Source: an uncultured Eubacteriales bacterium
Lineage (GTDB): Bacteria > Bacillota > Clostridia > Christensenellales > Aristaeellaceae
Assembly: GCA_902765735.1 (NCBI GenBank)
Contig: CACXBB010000007.1
Coordinates: 1-64,000 of the forward strand
Length of the DNA: 64,000 bases
Direction: 5' to 3'
Part shown: one piece after another, positions 53,159 through 61,417 of the stretch
How the letters are laid out: the number at the start of each line of letters is the position of its first letter
How positions within the stretch are numbered: position 1 is the stretch's first letter
The notes under the pieces: generated by a model
Told to the model about the DNA's origin: nothing
Database searches by the model: none
Seen by the model: the letters and a program-made list of their open reading frames with translations, nothing else
Position numbers and translations under genes: made by a program

Positions 53159-54025
53159 CTATATTGAGGGCTCCCCTGCCCCGTCCATGAACCGCCTGAG
53201 CGCGTCGAGGCTTTTTTCCGCCGCCGCGTAGCCCGCGGCGTGCAGCCGCCGGAGCTTTTCGGGGTCGCGCTCCACCCGCCCCACGTCCGGCGGGGTGTCC
53301 GGGCGCAGCACGAACAGCCGCCCGGCGGCGGCCTGTGCCTCGATGAACCTAAGCGTGTCATTGTACATCACATGGCGGCGGGCGACGGCCTCCGCCAGCC
53401 GGGGATAGCGGGCGTAGCGCAGCCGGATCGCGCCGATGGCCCGGTTGGGCGATTTGACGTAGCCCGGGGCTCGGGTGAGCACCGCCACGTTTCTGTCGCA
53501 GCCGTCGGCGATGGCCCGGCGCACGGGGATGGCGTCGCTGATGCCGCCGTCGAGGTATCGCCGCCCATGGTACTCTACCATGTTGGAGATCAGCGGCAGC
53601 GACGCCGACGCCCGCACGGCCTGTATGTCGTCGAACATGTCCCGTATGGGCACGTACACCGGCGCTCCCGTCTCCACGTCGGTGACCACGGCGGTGAACC
53701 GTGCGCCGCTTTTCAAAAAGGCGTCGTTGTCCAGCGGGTCCAGCTTCCGGGGGATCAGGTCGTAGTTCATGCGCGCCCCGAACAGGTCCCCGGTGGCGAC
53801 GAGGGATCTGACCGAGCAGAACCCGGGGTCGCGCAGGTAGTTGAGCCACACGCGGATGCCCCGCCCCGGCTGACGGCACAGGTAGCTGCACGCCTGACAG
53901 GCCCCGGCCGACACGCCGTAGACGTGGTCAAACCACACCCCCCGCGCCATCCAGCAGTCCAGCACCCCCGCGGTGAACACCCCGCGCATGCCGCCGCCCT
54001 CAAGGATCAATCCGATGTTTGACAT
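53159..54025 (-). CDS. Patatin-like phospholipase
   Basis: 288 residues, cytosolic, no signal peptide. The patatin fold motifs are complete: oxyanion loop LEGGGMRGVFTAGVLD, nucleophile elbow GVSAGA with the catalytic Ser near 41, and the dyad Asp in YLDGGISDAIPV. The C-terminal region (about 200-285) is typical of the RssA/YjjU group. Probably acts on membrane lipids or acylated molecules; the physiological substrate is unknown. Transcribed in the same direction as the str operon but followed by the operon's own promoter. Confidence 0.92.
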   Translation of the reverse strand: MSNIGLILEGGGMRGVFTAGVLDCWMARGVWFDHVYGVSAGACQACSYLCRQPGRGIRVWLNYLRDPGFCSVRSLVATGDLFGARMNYDLIPRKLDPLDNDAFLKSGARFTAVVTDVETGAPVYVPIRDMFDDIQAVRASASLPLISNMVEYHGRRYLDGGISDAIPVRRAIADGCDRNVAVLTRAPGYVKSPNRAIGAIRLRYARYPRLAEAVARRHVMYNDTLRFIEAQAAAGRLFVLRPDTPPDVGRVERDPEKLRRLHAAGYAAAEKSLDALRRFMDGAGEPSI

Positions 54026-54066
54026 GGTATACCTCGCGTCAGATCAACCTCTGACAATTCTTTTCA

Positions 54067-54345
54067 CTATTCATCGAGCAATTCCGCATGTGTGCCGGTG
54101 GCGGTGGCGGAAAGTATGAGTACGTCCTCAAATACCTGGTACATCAGCAGCCAATCCGGTTCGATGTGGCATTCCCGGAAGTCGGACAGGTTTCCGGTGA
54201 GCGCGTGGTCCCGATTGCGCTTGGGGAGCGGTTCCTGCCTGGCCAGCGTGTCGAGTACGTCGGTGAGCTTGTCCATATCCTTGCCACGCCGCTTCATGCG
54301 CTTCACGTCGCGTTTCATACGATTCGTGAACATGATCTTCAACAT
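54067..54345 (-). CDS. yafQ: YafQ-family mRNA interferase toxin
   Basis: 92 residues, RelE/ParE superfamily: FTNRMKRDVKRMKRRGKDMD, DHALTGNLSDFRECHIEPDW and LLMYQVFEDVLILSATATGT. The conserved H-x-L-x-G-x-x-x-x-x-R-x-CHI-x-P-D-W pattern with His in CHI is the YafQ active-site region. It should cleave mRNA in the ribosome A site when freed. GGAGG precedes the ATG; the antitoxin gene is directly upstream with a 2-nt gap. Intact, unlike the YoeB gene at 11.8-12.1 kb. Confidence 0.9.
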   Translation of the reverse strand: MLKIMFTNRMKRDVKRMKRRGKDMDKLTDVLDTLARQEPLPKRNRDHALTGNLSDFRECHIEPDWLLMYQVFEDVLILSATATGTHAELLDE

Positions 54346-54347
54346 GT

Positions 54348-54608
54348 CTAATCCTCCAGCATAGCGGCGACGGCGGCCTGGGCGGTTTCATAGGGACCGT
54401 GGAGGTTGGTGCGGTCGCGGCTGTCGCGCACGGCCGTCTTCAAGCTGTAATCGGGGATGTGGCGCACCTCAAACGGAATGCCGTTGCGTTCCAGCGACGC
54501 CATGAAGAACATCCGCACCGCGGTGGTGGTATCCAGCCCGAGGCTGTTGTAGAGGGAATCGATCCGCGTTTTCAGTGCGTCGTCAATCCTTATTTGCACA
54601 GTGGACAT
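54348..54608 (-). CDS. dinJ: RelB/DinJ-family antitoxin
   Basis: 86-87 residues. Ribbon-helix-helix N-terminus (STVQIRIDDALKTRIDSLYN, LGLDTTTAVRMFFMASLERN) and toxin-binding C-terminus (IPFEVRHIPDYSLKTA...). Partner of the YafQ gene. Two adjacent ATGs (54611, 54608) follow GGAGG; the second has better spacing. Autoregulation at the promoter 54641-54669 is expected for the family. Confidence 0.9.
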   Translation of the reverse strand: MSTVQIRIDDALKTRIDSLYNSLGLDTTTAVRMFFMASLERNGIPFEVRHIPDYSLKTAVRDSRDRTNLHGPYETAQAAVAAMLED

Positions 54609-54640
54609 CATTCATGCCTCCTCATTGCTGATTCAATAGT

Positions 54641-54669
54641 ATAATACGACTTTTGCAATGCTCTGTCAA
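54641..54669 (-). promoter_or_regulatory. Promoter of dinJ-yafQ
   Basis: Minus-strand TTGACA (54669-54664), 17-nt spacer and TATTAT (54646-54641). Confidence 0.75.
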
Positions 54670-54722
54670 TGGATATTCGCCGCAACCGACAAGAAAACAT
54701 ATTTCAAAATAACCTTTCATTA

Positions 54723-54751
54723 ATGACGCGGGCGCGGTGAAGGTGTACAAT
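54723..54751 (+). promoter_or_regulatory. Promoter of guaA
   Basis: ATGACG (54723-54728), 17-nt spacer and TACAAT (54746-54751), 39 nt before the guaA ATG. No purine riboswitch is seen in the short leader. Confidence 0.5.
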
Positions 54752-54790
54752 AATCCCATAAAATACAGTGGAATACGGAGGAGGCACACT

Positions 54791-56098
54791 ATGCAGCAGG
54801 ACATGATCGTCATTCTGGACCTCGGCAGCAGGCAGAGCGCGCAGATCGCCCGGGAGATTCGGGCGCTGGGCGTGTACACGGAGATTCATCCCCACGACAT
54901 CACCGCCGACCAGCTCAGGGCGCTGCCCAACGTGAAGGGCATCGTGTTGAACGGCGGCGAGAACCGCGTGGTGGACGGCGTCGAGATCGATGCCTCTGAC
55001 GCGGTTTACAACAGCGGCCTGCCGCTGATGGCCGTGGACCACAGGGCCCGGCGCGCCGACGTGACCCTCGAGCGCTGGCCGGAGGACGACGCGCAGCGCC
55101 GGGAAGCGCTTCGTGCCTTCACCTTCGACGTCTGCAGGGCCGAAGCCAACTGGAACATGGACAACTTCATCGCCGATCAGATCGAGCTGATCAAAAAGCA
55201 GGTGGGCGATAAGAAGGTGCTGCTGGCCCTGTCCGGCGGCGTGGATTCCTCCGTGGTGGCGGCGCTGCTGATCCGCGCCATCGGCGACCAGCTCACCTGC
55301 GTGCACGTCAACCACGGCCTGCTCAGGAAGGGCGAGCCGGAGCAGGTGGTGGAGGTGTTCCGCAACCAGCTCGGCGCGAACCTGATCTACGTGGACGCCG
55401 TGGACCGCTTCCTGGACAAGCTCGCCGGCGTCTCCGACCCCGAGCGGAAGCGCAAGATCATCGGCGCCGAGTTCATCCGCGTGTTCGAGGAGGAGGCCCG
55501 CAAGCTCGACGGCGTGGAGTTCCTCGGCCAGGGCACCATCTATCCCGACATCGTGGAGTCCGGCACCAAGACCGCGAAGATGGTCAAGTCCCACCACAAC
55601 GTGGGCGGCCTGCCCGAGGACCTCAAATTCGAGCTGGTCGAGCCCCTCAAGATGCTGTTCAAGGACGAGGTGCGCGCCTGCGGCGTGGCCCTGGGCCTGC
55701 CCGACAGCATGGTCTACCGCCAGCCCTTCCCCGGCCCCGGCCTGGGCGTGCGCTGCCTGGGCGCCATCACCCGCGACCGCCTCGAGGCCCTGCGCGAGGC
55801 CGACGCCATCCTCCGCGAGGAGTTCGATGTCGCCGGCCTGCGCGGCAAGGTGTGGCAGTACTTCACCGTCGTGCCTGACTTCCGCTCCACCGGCGTGCGC
55901 GATAACGCCCGCTGCTTCGAGTGGCCCGTCATCATCCGCGCCGTCAATACCGTGGACGCCATGACCGCCACCGTCGAGCAGGTCCCCTGGCCCGTGCTCC
56001 TCAAGATCACTGACCGCATCCTCGCTGAGGTCAGGGGCGTCAATCGCGTGCTCTATGACCTCTCTCCCAAGCCCGTGGCGACCATCGAGTGGGAATAG
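54791..56098 (+). CDS. guaA: GMP synthase with degenerate glutaminase domain
   Basis: Converts XMP to GMP. 435 residues against about 510-525 for normal GuaA. The ATP-pyrophosphatase part is intact: LLALSGGVDSSVVAALL near 146, GQGTIYPDIVES, KSHHNVGGLPEDL, RQPFPGPGLGVRCLGAITR and the dimer-domain end NRVLYDLSPKPVATIEWE. The N-terminal class I glutaminase is shortened by roughly 80-95 residues: after MIVILDLGSRQSAQIAREIR and GIVLNGGENRV the nucleophile segment (normally GxCYGMQ) is replaced by PLMAVDHRAR, and the His-Glu pair is missing. It should therefore depend on free ammonia or a separate amidotransferase. ACGGAGGAGG precedes ATG 54791. Confidence 0.93.
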   Translation: MQQDMIVILDLGSRQSAQIAREIRALGVYTEIHPHDITADQLRALPNVKGIVLNGGENRVVDGVEIDASDAVYNSGLPLMAVDHRARRADVTLERWPEDDAQRREALRAFTFDVCRAEANWNMDNFIADQIELIKKQVGDKKVLLALSGGVDSSVVAALLIRAIGDQLTCVHVNHGLLRKGEPEQVVEVFRNQLGANLIYVDAVDRFLDKLAGVSDPERKRKIIGAEFIRVFEEEARKLDGVEFLGQGTIYPDIVESGTKTAKMVKSHHNVGGLPEDLKFELVEPLKMLFKDEVRACGVALGLPDSMVYRQPFPGPGLGVRCLGAITRDRLEALREADAILREEFDVAGLRGKVWQYFTVVPDFRSTGVRDNARCFEWPVIIRAVNTVDAMTATVEQVPWPVLLKITDRILAEVRGVNRVLYDLSPKPVATIEWE

Positions 56099-56111
56099 CG
56101 GCAAGAACGGT

Positions 56112-56148
56112 CGGAGACCCTGAAAACACGGGGTTTTCAAGGCCTCCG
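56112..56148. repeat. Imperfect inverted repeat after guaA
   Basis: CGGAG-A-CC-C-TGAAAAC pairs with GTTTTCA-A-GG-C-CTCCG, with two internal mismatches. No U-tract follows. Confidence 0.5.
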
Positions 56149-56260
56149 AGGTCGCCGTGACAACGTTTTGACAACAATTTTTGAGATTCGCATTACTCAC
56201 TGAATGATCGAGGGATTATTCCGATTGTCGGAGTGGCTCACAGATCATTCGGACAAATCC

Positions 56261-56300
56261 AGAGCTAACTGATTTTTGTTGAAGTCAGTTAGCTCTTTTT
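56261..56300 (+). terminator. Strong intrinsic terminator downstream of guaA
   Basis: AGAGCTAACTGA - 12-nt loop - TCAGTTAGCTCT followed by TTTT. It lies 160 nt beyond the guaA stop; the DNA between (56149-56260) is AT-richer than the surroundings and shows no gene. Confidence 0.8.
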
Positions 56301-56349
56301 GTTTGCCGACAATCGGCCAAGGAGGATTTGGAGTATGCGAATTTCTTTT

Positions 56350-56532
56350 TCACAGCTTGTCCTTGAACGCTTCGACGAGTGCGTCGCTCAGAGCCTGCGA
56401 AGGCACCTTGACATAGTTCTGCGTTTCGTCGTGGGCGGGGTAGCTGTACCGCCAGGTGTCGTAATCGTCCCGGCTCATGTCACCGTTGGCGATAAAAGCA
56501 GGATAACCATACGCGCCGCGGAAAACGCACAT
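56350..56532 (-). pseudogene. Unidentified short reading frame, possible gene remnant
   Basis: About 60 codons with a protein-like composition (GAYGYPAFIANGDMSRDDYD, KVPSQALSDALVEAFKDKL). I cannot assign it to a family. It looks like the C-terminal end of a larger protein, with no credible upstream portion or ribosome binding site. It lies in the 556-bp gap between guaA and the flavin reductase gene. Confidence 0.35.
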
Positions 56533-56600
56533 CGCCGCTGGGCGAACTCCACCTTTAGCTTATCACATAAGTGGCCGGGATGTCATTGACCTTGTAGTTG

Positions 56601-56638
56601 AAAAAAGCCTCCGGCTGGATGCTGTTTCCAACCGGAAG
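56601..56638 (-). terminator. Terminator of the flavin reductase-like gene
   Basis: On the minus strand CTTCCGGTTGG pairs with CCAGCCGGAGG (one G-U), followed by CTTTTTT. Confidence 0.8.
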
Positions 56639-56654
56639 ATGTTGTGAATTGTGT

Positions 56655-57209
56655 TTACTTCAGCTTCAGCCCGTCGCTGAACGCCCTGCCTACGACCTCG
56701 CCGACGACGCGATAGGCATTGAAGGATGGATCGAAGATGATCGGACGTAATTTTCCCAGGTCCACCTTCCCGTCCGTCAGGATGCTCTCGTCGGCTTGTG
56801 AGGCCACGATCTCGCCGATCAGGTAGCCCGTCTCGGTATCCCAACTCTTCACCCTGCATTCCAGCGTCAACGGATACTCCTCAATGATAGGCGCGTTGAC
56901 GTGGGCGCTCCTGTGGGTGTGGCAGCCGGCTTTCTCGATCTTGTTGACCTTCGCGCCGGTCTCCACACCAAAGTAATCGGAGATCAGCACGGTGTCCGCC
57001 GTGCCGAATGCCACGGTAAACGCTCCGGTCTTCTCGAAGTTCTCGGTGGTATTGTGCTTTCCGAGCATAAGGGTAATCTCGCTCATGTCGCTCTGCATGC
57101 CCCAGGCTGCGTTCATTGCGTTGGGTATGCCGTTCTCATCATAGGTGCCGATGATGAATACGCCCTCAGGGGTGATCGTCGATTTGTTGCCTTTGAATTC
57201 AATGCTCAT
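56655..57209 (-). CDS. Flavin reductase-like (FMN-binding split barrel) protein
   Basis: 184 residues of the flavin reductase-like family. VFIIGTYDENGIPNAMNAAW at the N-terminus and KTGAFTVAFGTADTVLISDY are the usual FMN-binding segments; LECRVKSWDTETGYLIGEIV is the barrel end. It probably binds FMN and transfers electrons from NAD(P)H or another donor; the partner is unknown. ATG 57209 has GGAGGG at 8 nt. A TetR gene is just upstream on the same strand, so both may form one transcript. Confidence 0.87.
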   Translation of the reverse strand: MSIEFKGNKSTITPEGVFIIGTYDENGIPNAMNAAWGMQSDMSEITLMLGKHNTTENFEKTGAFTVAFGTADTVLISDYFGVETGAKVNKIEKAGCHTHRSAHVNAPIIEEYPLTLECRVKSWDTETGYLIGEIVASQADESILTDGKVDLGKLRPIIFDPSFNAYRVVGEVVGRAFSDGLKLK

Positions 57210-57270
57210 TTTCTTTCCCTCCATTACGTAAAAGACTTTATTTCGTGCGCATCATTCACGCGGCACAAAA

Positions 57271-57813
57271 TCAAAACAGCTTCCCCGTAAACAATGTCAT
57301 CAGCAGCTCTTCCAGTTGATCCGGACTGGTCGCGCATCCTTCCAGCGCATACCGTCTGGCCACGCAGGAGACGCCTCCCGCGTAGAAGCTGGCGGCATAC
57401 CGGCGGGTACATGGATCGACGGCATTCAGGAAACAATCGCATGCCTCCAGCGCTTCATACAGGCTGTCGTAGAGCAGGTAGTCGATGCGGTTTTCCACCA
57501 GCAGGCGGAGTAAATCCCTGTTGCGAAAAATGTAGTTGCTATAACCACGGCACAGCTGACGCAGGCTGCAGGCTTCTTCAGTCTTGAATTGAGGCAACTC
57601 CGGCGCGTAGCAGTACTGAGCCTGCAGCGTAAACGTCACCACGTTCTCGCGCGAGGAAAAAAGGGTATAGAACGTCTGGCGGGAAATGCCCGCCGACTTG
57701 CACAGCTCGCTGATGGTTATCTGGGCATACGGCTTTTCTTGGATCAACCGCATCATCGCCTCCGCGATCTGCCGCTGCGAGGCCATCGCCGTCTTGTTGC
57801 TGCCGCAGTACAT
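57271..57813 (-). CDS. TetR-family transcriptional regulator
   Basis: 180 residues. N-terminal helix-turn-helix (RQIAEAMMRLIQEKPYAQIT, ISELCKSAGISRQTFYTLFS) and a helical ligand domain containing several Cys (YCYAPEL, CDCFLNAV, CTRRY). It diverges from lon and the two promoters share a palindrome, so autorepression and lon control are likely. ATG 57813 has GGGAG at about 8 nt; an in-frame ATG at 57828 lacks spacing. The ligand is unknown. Confidence 0.9.
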   Translation of the reverse strand: MYCGSNKTAMASQRQIAEAMMRLIQEKPYAQITISELCKSAGISRQTFYTLFSSRENVVTFTLQAQYCYAPELPQFKTEEACSLRQLCRGYSNYIFRNRDLLRLLVENRIDYLLYDSLYEALEACDCFLNAVDPCTRRYAASFYAGGVSCVARRYALEGCATSPDQLEELLMTLFTGKLF

Positions 57814-57842
57814 ATCTGTCTCTCCCATCTGTGAATGTAAAT

Positions 57843-57871
57843 ATTATAGCAAAAAGGTTGACAGATGTCAA
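57843..57871 (-). promoter_or_regulatory. Promoter of the TetR-family gene
   Basis: Minus-strand TTGACA (57871-57866), 17-nt spacer and TATAAT (57848-57843). The -35 box lies in the palindrome 57858-57871 shared with the lon promoter. Confidence 0.8.
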
Positions 57872-57909
57872 GGATAGTTGTATGATATATAAAACTTGAC
57901 ATCTGTCAA
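57858..57909 (+). promoter_or_regulatory. lon promoter with two TetR-type operators
   Basis: TTGACA (57858-57863), 17-nt spacer and TATGAT (57881-57886). Operator 1, TTGACAGATGTCAA (57858-57871), contains the -35 box. Operator 2, TTGACATCTGTCAA (57896-57909), is its reverse complement and lies just downstream of the -10 box. Confidence 0.8.
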
Positions 57910-57959
57910 TGTATTGCTTGTCATGATGGAATTCAACGACAGCAGCAGGAGGTGTTTCC

Positions 57960-60260
57960 ATGTCCATTATGCCTTTGTATAATATCATCGCCCTGCCCGG
58001 CGCAAAGCTGTGGCTGCAGGTCAAGGCCTATCAATCCCTCACGGGCAAGGCCCCCGCTTCCGGCGAGCGCGTGACGCTACTCATGCAGAAGGAGGAAGCG
58101 CCGCGCAACGCCCTTACGGCTGACAGCTTTCAATCTATCGGGGTTGTGGGCAGCATCGTCGAGATCAACAACGAAGGATTTCTGTGCATCGATGTCCAGA
58201 ATCGCGTAAATATAGAGGAAATTGCCATGCTGCGCGATCGCAGCTTCAGCATGACCGTATCACGCCGCCCGGACGTGGACGACCTGGACTCCGTCGATGC
58301 CGGACGTCGTCTTATTGAAGTCAAAGACCGTATCCTCTCCTTCGCCAAGGGCAAGCAGTGGGAGGGCATGCTTCGCAACTTCGCGGCGCACTGGGACAAT
58401 CTGTGGACCGTGGCCGCCGCCATGTCGCCGTGGATGAACGTTTCTTCCGAGGAGCGCTATGCGCTGCTGGCAGAGGACAGCCTTTCCGCCCGCTTCGACG
58501 CAGTGGAGCGAATTCTGATGGAAGGGCTGGAGCTGATCGACGTGCAGAGCGCCGCGCAGTCCGCCCAGCAGGAAAACCACGAGAAGCTGTACCGCGAGGC
58601 CGCCCTCAAAAAGCAGATAGAATACCTGCAAAAGGAACTGGATGCCATGCACCCGGAGAACGTCTCCGAGGTGCGGCGGCTGGAACTGAAGCTGGAAGAA
58701 GCCGGTATGAACGAGCAGGCCTTGAAGGAAGGCCGCAAGGTTCTGAACCGTATCAAGGGCGAGGGCGCGAACAGCCCCGAGGCTGGTATGCTGACGGACT
58801 GGTTGGACCTTCTTACCAGCCTCCCGTGGAAGAAGGAAGCAGCGAAGGAAATATCCCTTGACGAGGCTCGCGCCGCACTGAACTCCGAGCACTCCGGCCT
58901 GGACAAAGTGAAAAAGCGCATCCTCCAGCAGCTGGCGGTGATGCGCCTCAAGGGAAAGCAAAGTGGCTCCATACTGTGCTTCGTAGGCGCGCCCGGCACC
59001 GGCAAGACGAGCATCGGCGAGAGCATCGCCAATGCCCTGGGGCGCAAGTATGTGCGCGTGTCGCTGGGCGGCGTGCGGGACGAAGCCGACATCCGCGGCC
59101 ACCGGCGTACCTACATCGGAGCCATGCCGGGGCGTATCATCGACGGCATCCACAAGTGTGGCGTGAGCAACCCCGTGATGGTGCTGGACGAGGTGGACAA
59201 GCTTTCCCAGTCCTATAACGGCGATCCCGCCAGCGCCCTTCTGGAGGTGTTGGACCCGGAACAGAACTTCTCCTTCACCGATCACTACCTGAACGTGCCC
59301 TTCGACCTGTCGGACGTGCTGTTCATCTGCACGGCCAATACGCTTGACACCATTCCCCAGCCGCTGCTCGACCGTATGGAGGTCATCCACTTCCAGGGCT
59401 ACACGCCCATCGAGAAGCATGAGATCGCCACTAAGCACCTGCTGCCCCGGAGCATGGAGGCTGTCGGGATCACCGAAGGTGCGCTGGCTGTGTCCGACGC
59501 CACCATTGACCGCATCATCGAAGACTACACCCGCGAGGCAGGCGTCCGTGGGCTCAAGAAGCGTTTGGACCAACTGTGCCGCAGCGCGGCGGTAGCCCTG
59601 GTGGAAGACGGCAGCGTAAAGCTGACCATTGACGCGGATGATCTGTCGGAGTATCTGGACGCAAACCCCATCCACCGCAAGCATGTCCCTGAGAGCGCCA
59701 AGCCCGGCATCGTCACAGGCCTGGCCTGGACGCCGGTGGGCGGCGACATCCTGTATATCCAGACGCTGTTGACCAGGGGAACCGGAAAGATTACCGTTAC
59801 CGGCCAGCTGGGAGATGTGATGAAGGAATCCGCCCAGATCGCTGTGAGTCTGGTGAAGGCCATGCTGCCGGATCAGGCACAGAACCTTGCCGAGAGCGAC
59901 CTGCACATCCACGTGCCCGACGGTGCTACCCCCAAGGACGGCCCCTCGGCGGGCATCACGCTGACCACAGCGCTGGCCTCCCTCCTGACCGGCATCCCCG
60001 TGCCGCCGAGCGTAGCTATGACCGGCGAGGTGTCTCTGCAGGGTGACGTGAACCCCATCGGGGGCTTGCCGGAGAAGCTTATGGCCGCCCAGCGTTCAGG
60101 CGTGGAGAAGGTATTCATCCCGAAGGACAATGTGGACGACCTCAAGGACGTAGCCGCGGAGGTCAGGGATGCGCTTGAGATCGTGCCCGTATCCACCGTC
60201 CGCGAGGTTCTGAGCGCGCTGGGGATCACGGCCGATCCTGCCTCTGCACTGGCTGGTTGA
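57960..60260 (+). CDS. lon: ATP-dependent protease Lon
   Basis: 766 residues: a LAN-type N-terminal domain (about 1-200), a coiled coil (EKLYREAALKKQIEYLQKEL), the AAA+ module (Walker A GAPGTGKTSIGESIANALG, Walker B PVMVLDEVDK, sensor TANTLDTIPQPLLDRME) and the C-terminal S16 protease with Ser in PKDGPSAGITLTTALA and Lys in GGLPEKLMAAQRSG. It degrades damaged and regulatory proteins. The N-terminal domain is a little shorter than in Bacillus LonA. It may be a second, regulated Lon copy, since the only visible control is the TetR-type operator pair rather than a heat-shock element. AGGAGG precedes the ATG. Confidence 0.95.
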   Translation: MSIMPLYNIIALPGAKLWLQVKAYQSLTGKAPASGERVTLLMQKEEAPRNALTADSFQSIGVVGSIVEINNEGFLCIDVQNRVNIEEIAMLRDRSFSMTVSRRPDVDDLDSVDAGRRLIEVKDRILSFAKGKQWEGMLRNFAAHWDNLWTVAAAMSPWMNVSSEERYALLAEDSLSARFDAVERILMEGLELIDVQSAAQSAQQENHEKLYREAALKKQIEYLQKELDAMHPENVSEVRRLELKLEEAGMNEQALKEGRKVLNRIKGEGANSPEAGMLTDWLDLLTSLPWKKEAAKEISLDEARAALNSEHSGLDKVKKRILQQLAVMRLKGKQSGSILCFVGAPGTGKTSIGESIANALGRKYVRVSLGGVRDEADIRGHRRTYIGAMPGRIIDGIHKCGVSNPVMVLDEVDKLSQSYNGDPASALLEVLDPEQNFSFTDHYLNVPFDLSDVLFICTANTLDTIPQPLLDRMEVIHFQGYTPIEKHEIATKHLLPRSMEAVGITEGALAVSDATIDRIIEDYTREAGVRGLKKRLDQLCRSAAVALVEDGSVKLTIDADDLSEYLDANPIHRKHVPESAKPGIVTGLAWTPVGGDILYIQTLLTRGTGKITVTGQLGDVMKESAQIAVSLVKAMLPDQAQNLAESDLHIHVPDGATPKDGPSAGITLTTALASLLTGIPVPPSVAMTGEVSLQGDVNPIGGLPEKLMAAQRSGVEKVFIPKDNVDDLKDVAAEVRDALEIVPVSTVREVLSALGITADPASALAG

Positions 60261-60270
60261 TATAATCAAA

Positions 60271-60309
60271 CTCCCGGTCATCGTTTTGGTGATCGGGAGC
60301 TGTTTTTTT
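60271..60309 (+). terminator. lon terminator
   Basis: CTCCCGGTCATC pairs with GGTGATCGGGAG (G-U wobble), followed by CTGTTTTTTT. Confidence 0.85.
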
Positions 60310-60367
60310 CACAGACTGGACTAAAGGTAGATGCAACGATTCAATTACTCTATGAACGCTTCCCCTC

Positions 60368-61405
60368 TTAGAAGCATTTTTGCTTGCGCTCTCTCTTGCA
60401 CTGTTCGATGTTCCCACAGCGATAGCACAGCTCGTTGTCGCAGACGCCGTCGTTTTCAAAGCAGGACAGGATGTTGTTCACCGTCGTCTCGGCGATGTTG
60501 TTCAGGGCCTCCTCCGTCAGGAATGCCTGATGGGAGGTCACGATCACATTCGGCATGGAGATCAGCCGGGACAGCAGGTCGTCGTTGAGGATGTGGCCCG
60601 AACGATCCTCGAAGAAGATGTCCGCCTCTTCCTCGTATACATCCAGACAGGCTGCGCCGATCTTTCGGGCCTTGATGCCCTCCAGCAGCGCTTCGGCGTC
60701 GATCAGGCCGCCGCGGGATGTGTTGACGATGACGACGCCCTTCTTCATCCTGCCGATGGCGTCCGCGCCGATCATGTGCCGTGTCTCGTCGGTCAACGGA
60801 CAGTGCAGGGAGATGATGTCGCTGCGCTCGAAAAGCGCGTCCAGCGAGACGTATTCGATGCCGCTGTCCTTCGCCGGAAAGCGGTCATAGGCGATCACAT
60901 TCATGCCGAAGCCCCGGCAGATGTCGATGAAGATCCTGCCGATCTTGCCGGTGCCGATGACGCCCACGGTCTTTCCGTGCAGGTCAAACCCGGTCAGGCC
61001 GTTCAGCGAGAAGTTGAATTCCCTCGTGCGATTGTATGCCTTGTGGATTCGGCGCACGGAGGTCAGCAGCAGCGCCATGGCGTGCTCCGCCACCGAATAC
61101 GGCGAATAGGCCGGAACGTGCACGACGTGAACCTTTCCGAACGCCGCGCGCACATCCACGTTGTTGTAGCCCGCGGAGCGCAGCGCGATGAGTCTGACAC
61201 CATATGTGTACAGCTTTTCGATCACTGCGGCATTCACATCATCGTTCACAAACACGCATACTGCGTCGCAGCCCTTCGCCAACTCAACCGTGTCCTCGTT
61301 CAGTTTCGTTTCAAGGAATCTGAACTCCACATCATGAATCTCTCCGTAATGCTCAAAAGACGGCTTGTCATATGCCTTCGTATCAAAAAACGCTACCTTG
61401 ATCAT
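60368..61405 (-). CDS. ldhA: D-lactate dehydrogenase (D-2-hydroxyacid dehydrogenase family)
   Basis: 345 residues. NAD-binding motif VGVIGTGKIGRIFIDICRGF; catalytic residues Arg in IALRSAGYNNVDV, Glu in the C-terminal CLDVYEEEADIFFED region and His in VIVTSHQAFLTEEAL. The closest group is the D-LDH of anaerobes that reduces pyruvate to D-lactate. The tail carries four or five cysteines (CDNELCYRCGNIEQCKRERK), which is unusual and could bind metal. Third gene of a likely operon: zinc ribbon, ferredoxin, ldhA (gaps 16 and 12 nt). Confidence 0.92.
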   Translation of the reverse strand: MIKVAFFDTKAYDKPSFEHYGEIHDVEFRFLETKLNEDTVELAKGCDAVCVFVNDDVNAAVIEKLYTYGVRLIALRSAGYNNVDVRAAFGKVHVVHVPAYSPYSVAEHAMALLLTSVRRIHKAYNRTREFNFSLNGLTGFDLHGKTVGVIGTGKIGRIFIDICRGFGMNVIAYDRFPAKDSGIEYVSLDALFERSDIISLHCPLTDETRHMIGADAIGRMKKGVVIVNTSRGGLIDAEALLEGIKARKIGAACLDVYEEEADIFFEDRSGHILNDDLLSRLISMPNVIVTSHQAFLTEEALNNIAETTVNNILSCFENDGVCDNELCYRCGNIEQCKRERKQKCF

Positions 61406-61417
61406 TGTCTCGCCTCC

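Noticed and set aside
54752-54790. Purine riboswitch in the guaA leader
   Set aside because: The leader is too short for the three-way junction and its conserved loops.
56261-56300. Riboswitch or attenuator upstream of a gene
   Set aside because: It is a simple 12-bp stem with a U-tract and no plus-strand gene directly follows; read as a terminator.
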